64,000 nt of DNA from JAJFJD01 sp965228425. Its GTDB lineage: Bacteria; Pseudomonadota; Alphaproteobacteria; UBA8366. The position numbers and the translations under genes are program-made. Shown in pieces: positions 35,079 to 42,524 of this stretch. Below the pieces are notes generated by a model, which saw only the letters and a program-made list of their open reading frames with translations, ran no database searches and was not told the origin of the DNA. The first letter of the stretch is position 1. Each line of letters starts with the position of its first letter. The stretch spans positions 4,402,001-4,466,000 of the forward strand of contig OZ245815.1 of assembly GCA_965228425.1 (NCBI GenBank). The letters are read 5' to 3'.

Positions 35079-36140
35079 ATGGATATCGTGGTTCTACCCG
35101 GCGACGGGATCGGCGAAGAAATCATCCAGGCGGGCATGACCGTGCTGGAAGCGGTCGACACGATATCGCCGCTGGGATTGACCTATCAGGTCGAAGAGAT
35201 CGGATTTGCGTCCTACGACAAGACCGGCACGACCCTGCCCGATCGCGTGCTGGACCGCTGCCGCACCAGCGACGGCATCATCCTGGGCCCGGTCTCGCAT
35301 ATGGACTATCCCGACCGCGACAAAGGCGGCGTCAACGTCTCGGCGGTCGTGCGCGTCGCCCTCGATCTCTACGCCAACGTCCGGCCCGCACGCACACGCA
35401 AGAGCCTGCCCAATAAGGTCGGCGATTTCGATCTGGTCATCATGCGGGAAGCGACCGAAGGGTTCTATCCCGACCGCAACATGTTCGCCGGCAAGGGCGA
35501 ATTCATGCCGACCGAGGACGTGGTGATCTCGATGCGCAAGCTGACGCGCGGCGGCTGTAACCGGATCGCACGGCGGGCCTTCGAGCTCGCCATGACGCGC
35601 CGAAAGAAGGTCACGGCGATCCACAAAGCGAACAATTTCATAATGTCCGACGGGCTGTTCCTGGAAGAGGTCCGAAAAGTCGCCCGCGACTTCCCCGAGG
35701 TCGAGGTCGAAGAGATGATCATCGACGCGTCCGCCGCGATCCTCGTGCGCGACCCGGCCCGGTTCGACGTGATCTGCGCGACCAATTTTCACGCCGACAT
35801 CCTGTCCGACCTGACGTCGGAACTGTCCGGCAGCCTTGGCCTCGCGGGATCGATCAACGCCGGCGAAACGCTCTGTTGCGCCCAAGCACAGCACGGCTCG
35901 GCGCCGGACATCGCGGGCCAAGACAAGGCAAACCCGACATCGATGATCCTGTCGATCGCGATGATGCTGGACTGGCTCGGCAACCGGCACGGCCGCGACG
36001 ACATGATCGCCGCCGCCGCGCGTTTGGAGAGCGCAATCGATACCGTGTTGGCCGACCCGGCCAGCCGGACCGCGGATCTGGGTGGCAACCTGGGCACCCA
36101 AGCCTTCGCGAAGGTCGTGGCCGACGCGGTGGCAGGTTGA
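35079..36140 (+). CDS. isocitrate/isopropylmalate dehydrogenase family protein A
   Basis: 353-residue beta-decarboxylating dehydrogenase: VVLPGDGIGEEIIQAG at the N-terminus, VRPARTR and MREATEGFYPDRN (substrate side), the catalytic Lys in AIHKANNFIMSDG, and metal Asp residues around DASAAILVRDPARFDVICATNFHADILSD. The TEGFYPDRN loop differs from leucine-pathway LeuB and from TCA Icd, so a tartrate/malate-like or acid-sugar substrate is more likely. The frame is open to 34992, but ATG 35079 follows an AGGAGGGAG ribosome-binding site. First gene of the plus-strand set; methylglyoxal synthase follows after 49 bp. Confidence 0.88.
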   Translation: MDIVVLPGDGIGEEIIQAGMTVLEAVDTISPLGLTYQVEEIGFASYDKTGTTLPDRVLDRCRTSDGIILGPVSHMDYPDRDKGGVNVSAVVRVALDLYANVRPARTRKSLPNKVGDFDLVIMREATEGFYPDRNMFAGKGEFMPTEDVVISMRKLTRGGCNRIARRAFELAMTRRKKVTAIHKANNFIMSDGLFLEEVRKVARDFPEVEVEEMIIDASAAILVRDPARFDVICATNFHADILSDLTSELSGSLGLAGSINAGETLCCAQAQHGSAPDIAGQDKANPTSMILSIAMMLDWLGNRHGRDDMIAAAARLESAIDTVLADPASRTADLGGNLGTQAFAKVVADAVAG

Positions 36141-36189
36141 CCGCTGGACCGGACATTAGAGCCCGACGACGCGACGCGGAGATGCAATC

Positions 36190-36624
36190 GTGAGAGCACG
36201 CAAGCGAATAGCCTTGGTGGCGCATGACTCGCGGAAGGCCGCCATGGCCTGCTGGACGGACCGAAACAAAGCAGTTTTGGCTCAGCATGACCTCTGGGCG
36301 ACCGGCACGACCGGGGGCCTGATCGCCGAGCGCACCGGGCTCGACGTGACGCGCTTGATGAGTGGGCCGCAGGGCGGCGACCAGCAACTCGGCGCAATGA
36401 TCGCCGAGGGGAAGATCGACCTGCTGATCTTCTTCACCGATCCGCTGGCGGCGCTGCCGCACGATGTCGACGTGAAGGCCTTGCTGCGCGTCTCGACGCT
36501 GCACGAGACGGTTATCGCTTGCAATCGGGCTACGTCGGATTTCATCCTGCAGTCGCCGTTGTTGAACCAACCCTACGACCCGGCCGACAATGGCGGCGCA
36601 GGATCAATCGAGGCACGACCATGA
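36190..36624 (+). CDS. mgsA: methylglyoxal synthase
   Basis: 144 residues. Converts dihydroxyacetone phosphate to methylglyoxal and phosphate. All residues known as catalytic in E. coli MgsA are found at a constant offset of seven: His12, Asp64 (GGDQQ), Asp84 (FFTDP), His91 and Asp94 (PHDVDVKALLR); the phosphate-binding WATGTTGG loop is intact. The FFW of the E. coli enzyme reads FFT, and the C-terminus is shorter and different (GGAGSIEARP). Start is GTG 36190 behind GCGGAG. Its TGA overlaps the ATG of the next dehydrogenase (ATGA), showing tight coupling. Its place between two dehydrogenases is unusual. Confidence 0.92.
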   Translation: MRARKRIALVAHDSRKAAMACWTDRNKAVLAQHDLWATGTTGGLIAERTGLDVTRLMSGPQGGDQQLGAMIAEGKIDLLIFFTDPLAALPHDVDVKALLRVSTLHETVIACNRATSDFILQSPLLNQPYDPADNGGAGSIEARP

Positions 36625-37718
36625 ACGAACCGAATTTTCAGATTGCAGTGATTCGCGGCGACGGCATCGGCGTCGATGTGACCGATGCGACGCTGGCCGT
36701 GATCGATGCCGCGCGGGACCGGGTCGGCGGTTTTCGCCTGACCTATAACGATCTCATCGGCGGCGCGGCGTATTACCGGGAAAGCGGACAAGACATGGCG
36801 CCCGGCGCCGAAGATGCCGCCGGCAGGGCCGACGCGATCTTCCTGGGCGCCATCGGCCTGCCGGAAGTTCGCCATGGGGACGGGACGGAGATATCGCCGC
36901 ACCTGCGCTTGCGGGAGATGTTCCAGCTCTACGCCGGCGTTCGCCCGGTCAAGGCGTATCCGAACATACCCTGCCGGCTCGCCGATCCACGGGCAGCGGA
37001 CATCGATCTGATCATCCTGCGCGAATCCACCGAGGGACTGTTCTATACGGCCGCCGCGCATAACAGGAACCCGGTCGCCAACGACGACGAAGTGCAGGAC
37101 GTTCTGCGGATCACCCGGCCGACGACGGAAAAGCTCCACGACTTCGCTTTCCGCCTCGCCCAGCAGCGAACGGCGAAAGGCCGTGGCGGCTCCCTCACCT
37201 GCGTCGATAAGGCCAACGTGTTCCGGTCGATGGCGTTCTTCCGGCAGATATTCGACGAACGCGCGGCGAACTTCCCGGATGTGGAGCGCCGCTACAACTA
37301 TGTGGATGCGCAAGCGCTGGACCTGATCCGGCGGCCCTGGGAGTTCGACGTGCTGGTGATGGAGAACATGTTCGGCGACATCCTGTCCGATTTGGGCGGC
37401 GGCCTCGTCGGCGGCATGGGGATGGCGGCCTGCGGCGAGATCGGCGACGAACATGGGTTGTTCCAGCCGGCGCATGGCAGCGCACCGGACATCATGGGGC
37501 AAGACAAGGCGAACCCGCTGGCTGCGATTCTGAGCGGGGCCATGATGCTCGAATACCTGGCGCAAAAGTCCGACCAGCCGCAATTGACGGACGCCGCCGC
37601 CGTCATCGAGAACGCGGTCCAAACCGGCTTCGCGGAAAACCGGATCCGCCCCATGGAATTCGGCGGCGACATGGGCACGACCGCCGTGACCAACGAACTC
37701 CTCGACCTGATCCGATAG
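36621..37718 (+). CDS. isocitrate/isopropylmalate dehydrogenase family protein B
   Basis: 365 residues, a second beta-decarboxylating dehydrogenase: IAVIRGDGIGVDVTDATLAVI, VRPVKAYP, LRESTEGLFYTAAAHNRN, CVDKANVFRSMAFFRQ with the catalytic Lys, and YVDAQALDLIRRPWEFDVLVMENMFGDILSD with metal-binding Asp. It resembles paralog A in plan but not closely in the substrate loop. The ATG at 36621 overlaps the mgsA stop; the longer open frame from 36519 is not used. NAD- or NADP-dependent oxidation of a 2-hydroxy acid is expected. OtnK follows after 57 bp. Confidence 0.88.
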   Translation: MNEPNFQIAVIRGDGIGVDVTDATLAVIDAARDRVGGFRLTYNDLIGGAAYYRESGQDMAPGAEDAAGRADAIFLGAIGLPEVRHGDGTEISPHLRLREMFQLYAGVRPVKAYPNIPCRLADPRAADIDLIILRESTEGLFYTAAAHNRNPVANDDEVQDVLRITRPTTEKLHDFAFRLAQQRTAKGRGGSLTCVDKANVFRSMAFFRQIFDERAANFPDVERRYNYVDAQALDLIRRPWEFDVLVMENMFGDILSDLGGGLVGGMGMAACGEIGDEHGLFQPAHGSAPDIMGQDKANPLAAILSGAMMLEYLAQKSDQPQLTDAAAVIENAVQTGFAENRIRPMEFGGDMGTTAVTNELLDLIR

Positions 37719-37775
37719 CGGCAATGGGAAAACCGACATGAGATACGGCAATCGCAACCGGACGGGATCATAGCC

Positions 37776-39041
37776 ATGGCTGTTCTTCTCGGCGCCATCG
37801 CCGACGATTCGACCGGCGCGACCGACTTGGCCAACACCCTGGTCAAGGAAGGCATGCGCGCCGTTCAAACCATCGGCGTGCCGGACGATCATATCGATCT
37901 CGGCGATGCCGACGCGGTGGTTGTCGCGTTGAAGTCGCGGACGGCGCCGGTGAAGGACGCCGTCGACGCCTCGCGCGAGGCACTGACCTGGTTGCGGGGG
38001 TTGGGACCGCAGCAGTTCTTCTTTAAATACTGTTCCACCTTCGACTCGACACCGGCGGGCAATATCGGCCCGGTCGCCGATGCATTGCTGACGGTCCTGG
38101 ACGCGGACTTCACCTTCCTGTGCCCGGCTTTCCCGGACAACGGCCGGGTCGTCCGCGATGGCCTGCTGTATGTGAACGGCGAGTTGCTGGAAAACTCACC
38201 GATGAAAGATCATCCGTTGACGCCGATGCGAGACTCGCGCGTCATCGAACTGATGCGGGTGCAGACGGACCGCAAAGTCGGTTTGATCAAACAGGCGACC
38301 GTATCCGACGGCCCGGCCGCCATCGCCGCGGCTGTCGACGCGCTGCGCCAGGACGGCATCACATACGGTGTGATCGATACCGACCGCAATTCGGACCTTC
38401 GCGCGATCGGCGCGGCCGCATCGGATCATGCGCTGGTCACCGGCGGGTCGGGGGCGGCGATGGGACTGCCCGACAACTTCCGCCGCGCCGGTCTGCTCGG
38501 CGACCCGGTTCCGGCGACGCTGCCGAGCGCGACCGGGCGCGCCGCCGTGTTGGCGGGCAGTTGCAGCCAGGCGACGCGGCGGCAGATCGCGGTGGCACAG
38601 AAGGCGTGGCCGCACCGCAAAATCGACGTCCACCGCATTGCATCCGGCGATCCGGTGGCGGACGAGATTCTCGACTGGGCCGCACGGCAGGATACATCAA
38701 CGCCGGTTCTTGTCTTCGGCTCCGCCGACCCCGACGAGGTCGCCGCCATCCAGGCGCAGTACGGCGTGATCGAAGCGGGCGAGATGGTCGAAAAGGTGAT
38801 CGGCGAGGTTGCGGCCGGTCTGGTTGCCCAGGGCGTCCGGCGCGTTGTGGTTGCCGGTGGCGAAACCGCCGGCGCGGTCGTCACGGCGCTCGGTGTCGAG
38901 GCGCTCCGCATTGGCCCCGAGATCGATACCGGCGTACCCTGGACCGAGGCTCTGGGGGGCTCGCGGATTGCGCTGGCGCTCAAGTCGGGAAATTTCGGCA
39001 GCGAGGATTTCTTCGCAAAAGCTTTGAGGATGCATCCATGA
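37776..39041 (+). CDS. otnK: four-carbon acid sugar kinase family protein (OtnK-like)
   Basis: 421 residues. The N-terminal domain opens LLGAIADDSTGATDLANTLVKEG, the DUF1537/OtnK hallmark, with FFKYCSTFDSTPAGNIGPVADAL and CPAFPDNGRVVRDGLLYVNG. The C-terminal ATP-binding domain has VLAGSCSQATRRQI and RRVVVAGGETAGAVVTALG. Known enzymes phosphorylate 3-oxo-tetronates at O4 using ATP. The stop overlaps the start of the class II aldolase gene (ATGA at 39038-39041), the classic OtnK-OtnC pair. The usual LtnD/DenD dehydrogenase and OtnI isomerase are not present; the two upstream dehydrogenases may take that role (inference). Confidence 0.9.
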   Translation: MAVLLGAIADDSTGATDLANTLVKEGMRAVQTIGVPDDHIDLGDADAVVVALKSRTAPVKDAVDASREALTWLRGLGPQQFFFKYCSTFDSTPAGNIGPVADALLTVLDADFTFLCPAFPDNGRVVRDGLLYVNGELLENSPMKDHPLTPMRDSRVIELMRVQTDRKVGLIKQATVSDGPAAIAAAVDALRQDGITYGVIDTDRNSDLRAIGAAASDHALVTGGSGAAMGLPDNFRRAGLLGDPVPATLPSATGRAAVLAGSCSQATRRQIAVAQKAWPHRKIDVHRIASGDPVADEILDWAARQDTSTPVLVFGSADPDEVAAIQAQYGVIEAGEMVEKVIGEVAAGLVAQGVRRVVVAGGETAGAVVTALGVEALRIGPEIDTGVPWTEALGGSRIALALKSGNFGSEDFFAKALRMHP

Positions 39042-39670
39042 CGGAGACGAAACTGCGGGATCGGATCGTCACGCTCGCCAAGTCGATCTACGACCGCGGC
39101 CTGACATTCGGATCGTCGGGCAACATCAGCGTCCGCGTCGAGGACGGCTGGCTGATGACGCCGACCGGATCGTCGATGGGCGAACTCGACCCGGCCCGTT
39201 TGTCGAAGCTGGGGCCGGATGGCTCCCACCTCTCCGGCGACAAGCCCACCAAGGAGACCTTCTTGCACGCCGCCATGTACGAACAGCGGCAGGATTGCGA
39301 AGCGGTGGTGCATCTGCATTCGACGCATTCGGTCGCGGTGAGCTGTCTCGACGGCATCGACCCGGCCAACGTGATGCCGCCGATCACGGCCTATTACGTG
39401 ATGCGGATCGGCACGCTGCCGCTCGTGCCGTATTTCGCGCCGGGCGACCTCGACCTCGCCAAGGCGGTGCGCGAGATGGCGTCGGATCACCACGCGGTCC
39501 TGCTCGCGAACCACGGGCCGGTCGTTGCCGGCAAGTCTTTGGAAGACGCGGTCTACGCGACCGAGGAATTGGAAGAGACGGCGAAACTGTTTCTGTTGCT
39601 GCATCAACACAAGACGCGGTATCTCACACCCGAACAGGTCGCGGACCTGCACCGCCGTTTCCCCAACTAA
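39038..39670 (+). CDS. otnC: class II aldolase, 3-oxo-tetronate 4-phosphate decarboxylase-like (OtnC)
   Basis: 210 residues of the class II aldolase/adducin fold. FGSSGNISVRVEDGWLMTPTGSSMGEL binds the phosphate; Glu73 (TKETFLH) is the likely catalytic acid; His92 and His94 (VVHLHSTHS) and a later His in LLANHGPVV bind the divalent metal. In characterised pathways OtnC decarboxylates 3-oxo-tetronate 4-phosphate to dihydroxyacetone phosphate and CO2, which would directly feed the methylglyoxal synthase encoded upstream. Translationally coupled to otnK. Confidence 0.9.
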   Translation: MTETKLRDRIVTLAKSIYDRGLTFGSSGNISVRVEDGWLMTPTGSSMGELDPARLSKLGPDGSHLSGDKPTKETFLHAAMYEQRQDCEAVVHLHSTHSVAVSCLDGIDPANVMPPITAYYVMRIGTLPLVPYFAPGDLDLAKAVREMASDHHAVLLANHGPVVAGKSLEDAVYATEELEETAKLFLLLHQHKTRYLTPEQVADLHRRFPN

Positions 39671-39679
39671 GGATCGATC

Positions 39680-40255
39680 ATGGCCGACAGACTTGGCATG
39701 GACCCTGCCCGCATCGAGCGGTTGCGCAGCCCCGACCGGTTGGAGTATTTCGACCCGGGCAAGATTTGGGACGAACTGAACCCGCCCTCTGACTGCACGG
39801 TGATCGATATCGGCACCGGCGTCGGCTTTGTCGCCTTGCCGCTCGCCGAACGCTATCCCGGCGCCACGGTCTATGGCTGCGATATCCTCGACGGCATGAT
39901 CGAGCTTCTAACCGAAGACGCGGCCGCGCGCGGACTCGGCAACGTCCGCGGCATCGTCATGCAGGCGAACTCGATCTCCCTGGCGGACGACACCGCCGAC
40001 ATCATCGTTATGGCGCAGCTTCATCACGAGCTGGACGAACCGGCCCCGTTGCTCGCCGAGTGCAAACGGTTGCTGCGCCCGGGCGGGACGATCGCCATCG
40101 TGGATTGGGCCGACGCGGACAACGGCAAAAGCCCGCCCGTCGGACGGCGTGTCCCCGTGGCGCGCCTGCGGGACGAACTGACGGCCGCCGGTTTCACGGC
40201 GTTGGACCTGCACGATGTCTACGATTTTCACACGTTTATAACCGGTACGGCTTAA
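39680..40255 (+). CDS. class I SAM-dependent methyltransferase
   Basis: 191 residues. SAM motif I is VIDIGTGVGFVALPLAE, followed by YGCDILDGMIELL (acidic ribose contact) and DIIVMAQLHHELDEP and LLRPGGTIAIVDW in the later strands. The target molecule is unknown. It begins 10 bp after otnC and so probably belongs to the same transcript, though a methyltransferase is not part of known tetronate pathways. It resembles ubiquinone/arsenite-type small methyltransferases only in the fold. Confidence 0.85.
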   Translation: MADRLGMDPARIERLRSPDRLEYFDPGKIWDELNPPSDCTVIDIGTGVGFVALPLAERYPGATVYGCDILDGMIELLTEDAAARGLGNVRGIVMQANSISLADDTADIIVMAQLHHELDEPAPLLAECKRLLRPGGTIAIVDWADADNGKSPPVGRRVPVARLRDELTAAGFTALDLHDVYDFHTFITGTA

Positions 40256-40287
40256 CGGCCGGCTGGCCGAACGGTCAGCTTGGGTTA

Positions 40288-40503
40288 TTAGACCAGAACG
40301 TCGACCAGATGGCCGCGGCAGCCGTCGCGTTGCGCTGCCCGAAGGGCCAAGGTGAAACGGGCGCTGTCCTCGCCAATCATGCGATGCGCGTCCATCCGGA
40401 CGACGGCGGCGGGCGGCGCGACCTTACGGACCGCGCGCGACACCCGGGGTTTCGGCACCGGGACCGTTAACGCTTGGAACGGCGCAATACTTGTGCTGCG
40501 CAT
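40288..40503 (-). CDS. small hypothetical protein (71 aa)
   Basis: The start ATG at 40503 follows a near-perfect Shine-Dalgarno, GGAAGGAGG, six bases away, which singles it out from overlapping frames. The protein is basic in its first half (VPKPRVSRAVRKVAPP) and then forms one helix (DSARFTLALRAAQRDG). No signal peptide, cysteine pair or known domain is visible. It is the only minus-strand gene between the OtnC/methyltransferase group and the TRAP genes, and shares the upstream gap with the TRAP promoter. Function is unknown. Confidence 0.6.
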   Translation of the reverse strand: MRSTSIAPFQALTVPVPKPRVSRAVRKVAPPAAVVRMDAHRMIGEDSARFTLALRAAQRDGCRGHLVDVLV

Positions 40504-40920
40504 GGGGGGCCTCCTTCCCCGGCAGCGATTCATTATTCTTTTCCGCTGCTCTGACCCCATTTTGGCCGATCCGCAATGACACCCCTATCGTCCAAAAGGA
40601 CGAGAGACCTCGTCCGAATGGGCTATGCGCGGTGATGGCGACGCCGTGGCGCAAAACCCGCGAAAACCGCCGAACTTATTTATTTTGCACAGGAAATATC
40701 CGGCCCCTACAATGCTCTGATCAAAAAATGAGCAGGGGCGGTGCCGATGCGGACTTTCGATACCCGGAAACCCTTGCAACTCGCATTGTTGGCCTGCCAG
40801 TTGCAGAGCAGGTCATGGCTTAGTCGATTACGGCAACTCGGGACGGCATGACTTCGTCATTTCGATAAATCGCCCCCGTTGCGTATCAGCGGCAACAAAA
40901 ATCTGACAGGAGGGCTTCAA
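40504..40920. other. 417-bp gap between the small minus-strand gene and the TRAP operon
   Basis: Non-coding as far as I can tell. It holds a GGACGAG/CTCGTCC dyad with a 4-nt loop (40598-40615) and a good promoter (40685-40713). The leader before the TRAP start would be about 200 nt and contains only short frames, such as a 31-codon one from 40727. Confidence 0.5.
40685..40713 (+). promoter_or_regulatory. Candidate sigma70 promoter of the TRAP operon
   Basis: TTGCAC (40685-40690), 17-bp spacer, TACAAT (40708-40713), five of six -10 matches. Transcription would begin near 40720, leaving a leader of about 200 nt before the binding-protein ATG. Confidence 0.55.
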
Positions 40921-41892
40921 ATGCTTTCACTACGAAAATTGGCCATCGCAGCCGCGGTAGCGAGCATCGCCGCCATGCCGGTTTCGGCGGCGGAATGGGT
41001 CATGTCCAGCGGCTATCCGGACAACAATTTCCACACGATGAACATCAAGAAATTCATCGACGAGGTGCAAACCAAGTCCGGCGGCAAATTGAAGATCACC
41101 CTGCATTCGAACGGCACGCTGATAAAATTGGATGCGACCAAGCGCGCGGTCCAATCCAATCAGATTCCCATCGGCGAAATCCGTCTCGGCGTCTACGGCA
41201 ACGAGGACCCGATGTACATCCTCGCCGGCCTGCCCTTCATTGCTGGCACGTATGACGAGGCCTGGAAGCTGAAGGACGTCCAGAAGCCGTATTTCGACAA
41301 GCTGTTCGCCAAGAACGGCATGAAGATACTGTTCTATTCGCCCTGGCCCGGCCAAGGCTTCTACACCAAGTTTCCGGTGAAACAGACCGCGGACTTCAAA
41401 GGCAAGAAGCTGCGCATCTATTCGACGGCGACCAAGAAGATGGGCGAGATGCTCGGCTTCAACGCGACCATCCTGCCGTTCGCGGAAATCCCGCAAGCCT
41501 TCTCGACCGGCCTGATCGAGGCATTGTTCACGAGCCCGCAGACCGGCATCGACATCCAGGCTTGGGACAACACGTCGAACTTCACCTATGCCGGCGCGAT
41601 CCTGTCGAAGAATGCGGTGATCGTGAACGCGCGCGCCTTCAAGAAGCTGCCCGCGGACGTGCAAAAGGTGGTCATGGACGCTGCCGCGACCGCCGAGAAG
41701 CGCGCGTGGGAAATGAGTAAGGAAACCACGGAGAAGCAAAAGGGCATCCTTACAAAGAACGGCATGAAAGTCGCCGACGCACCGGCCGGCCTCATCTCGG
41801 ACATGAAGAATATTGGCAAGTCCATGATGGAAGACTGGAAGAAGACCGCCAGTCCTGAAGCCAAGGCCGTTCTCGCCGAATACCTGAAGTAA
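40921..41892 (+). CDS. TRAP transporter substrate-binding protein (DctP family)
   Basis: 323 residues. The signal peptide LRKLAIAAAVASIAAMPVSAA is followed by mature EWVMSSGYPDNNFHTMNIKKF. The DctP fold shows FKGKKLRIYSTATKKMGEMLGFNATILPFAEIPQAFSTGLIEALFTSP, in which the Arg of LRIYS normally salt-bridges the ligand carboxylate. That indicates an organic acid or similar anionic ligand. ATG 40921 follows AGGAGGG. The protein is periplasmic and partners the DctQ and DctM proteins encoded downstream. Confidence 0.93.
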   Translation: MLSLRKLAIAAAVASIAAMPVSAAEWVMSSGYPDNNFHTMNIKKFIDEVQTKSGGKLKITLHSNGTLIKLDATKRAVQSNQIPIGEIRLGVYGNEDPMYILAGLPFIAGTYDEAWKLKDVQKPYFDKLFAKNGMKILFYSPWPGQGFYTKFPVKQTADFKGKKLRIYSTATKKMGEMLGFNATILPFAEIPQAFSTGLIEALFTSPQTGIDIQAWDNTSNFTYAGAILSKNAVIVNARAFKKLPADVQKVVMDAAATAEKRAWEMSKETTEKQKGILTKNGMKVADAPAGLISDMKNIGKSMMEDWKKTASPEAKAVLAEYLK

Positions 41893-41916
41893 ACGGTAGG
41901 GTTTACTCCAACCAAC

Positions 41917-41960
41917 CGCCGGGGCAGTCGCGCTGATAGGTCAGCGCAATCGTCCCGGCG
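41917..41960 (+). promoter_or_regulatory. Long stem-loop between the TRAP binding-protein and permease genes
   Basis: Outer arms CGCCGGG/CCCGGCG (7 bp) and inner arms GCGCTGA/TCAGCGC (7 bp) are joined by a partly paired 6-nt segment and closed by the tetraloop TAGG, giving an almost continuous 20-bp hairpin. There is no T-run. Such elements commonly protect the 3' end of the binding-protein mRNA and reduce permease expression. Confidence 0.75.
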
Positions 41961-41975
41961 CGGCGAGGCGCTGGC

Positions 41976-42515
41976 ATGCGATTATTCCTCGATCGGCTTT
42001 ATCTGATCAGCGGTTATCTTGCGGCTTTCTTCCTGTTCGCAATCGGCGCCACGATCGTTTTGCAGATCATCGGGCGTTTCTTCGGCGTCGCCATCGACTC
42101 CACCGAACTGTCCGGGTTCTGCCTGGCCGCGAGCTCGTTCCTCGGGTTGGCCTACGCGCTCAAGGGCGGCACCCACGTACGGGTCAATTTGCTGATCCGG
42201 AACATTCGCGGCAAGGCGAAGAAAGCCATCGAGCTTTGGTGCTGCGGCGCGGGGGCGGTTGCGGTCGGGTATTTCGCCTACAACGCAATCCTGTTTGCTT
42301 ACGAATCTTTTGAATTCGGCGACAAGAGCCCCGGCCTGATCGCCGCGCCCTTCTGGATCCCGCAATCCGGCATGGCTATCGGCGCGACGATCCTGACCAT
42401 CGCGTTGATCGACGAGTTCGTCCGCGTCGCACAAGGGCGCGAGCCTGCCTACGAAGAAAATATCGATGCGGTTCTCGGCGACGAACCACCCCCCGAAGAA
42501 TATAGAGCGTCATAG
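41976..42515 (+). CDS. TRAP transporter small permease (DctQ family)
   Basis: 179 residues with four hydrophobic segments: LYLISGYLAAFFLFAIGATIVLQIIG, SGFCLAASSFLGLAYAL, AIELWCCGAGAVAVGYFAYNAILFAY, and GMAIGATILTIALIDEFV. The loop between the second and third carries GGTHVRVNLLIRN, the DctQ signature. Acidic C-terminal tail. It forms the membrane complex with DctM, which starts 9 bp downstream. Confidence 0.92.
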   Translation: MRLFLDRLYLISGYLAAFFLFAIGATIVLQIIGRFFGVAIDSTELSGFCLAASSFLGLAYALKGGTHVRVNLLIRNIRGKAKKAIELWCCGAGAVAVGYFAYNAILFAYESFEFGDKSPGLIAAPFWIPQSGMAIGATILTIALIDEFVRVAQGREPAYEENIDAVLGDEPPPEEYRAS

Positions 42516-42524
42516 GACACCGCC

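Noticed and set aside
40491..40823. 110-codon plus-strand frame in the TRAP leader
   Set aside because: It crosses the likely promoter and start of the divergent small gene, and its product is unstructured with no family resemblance.
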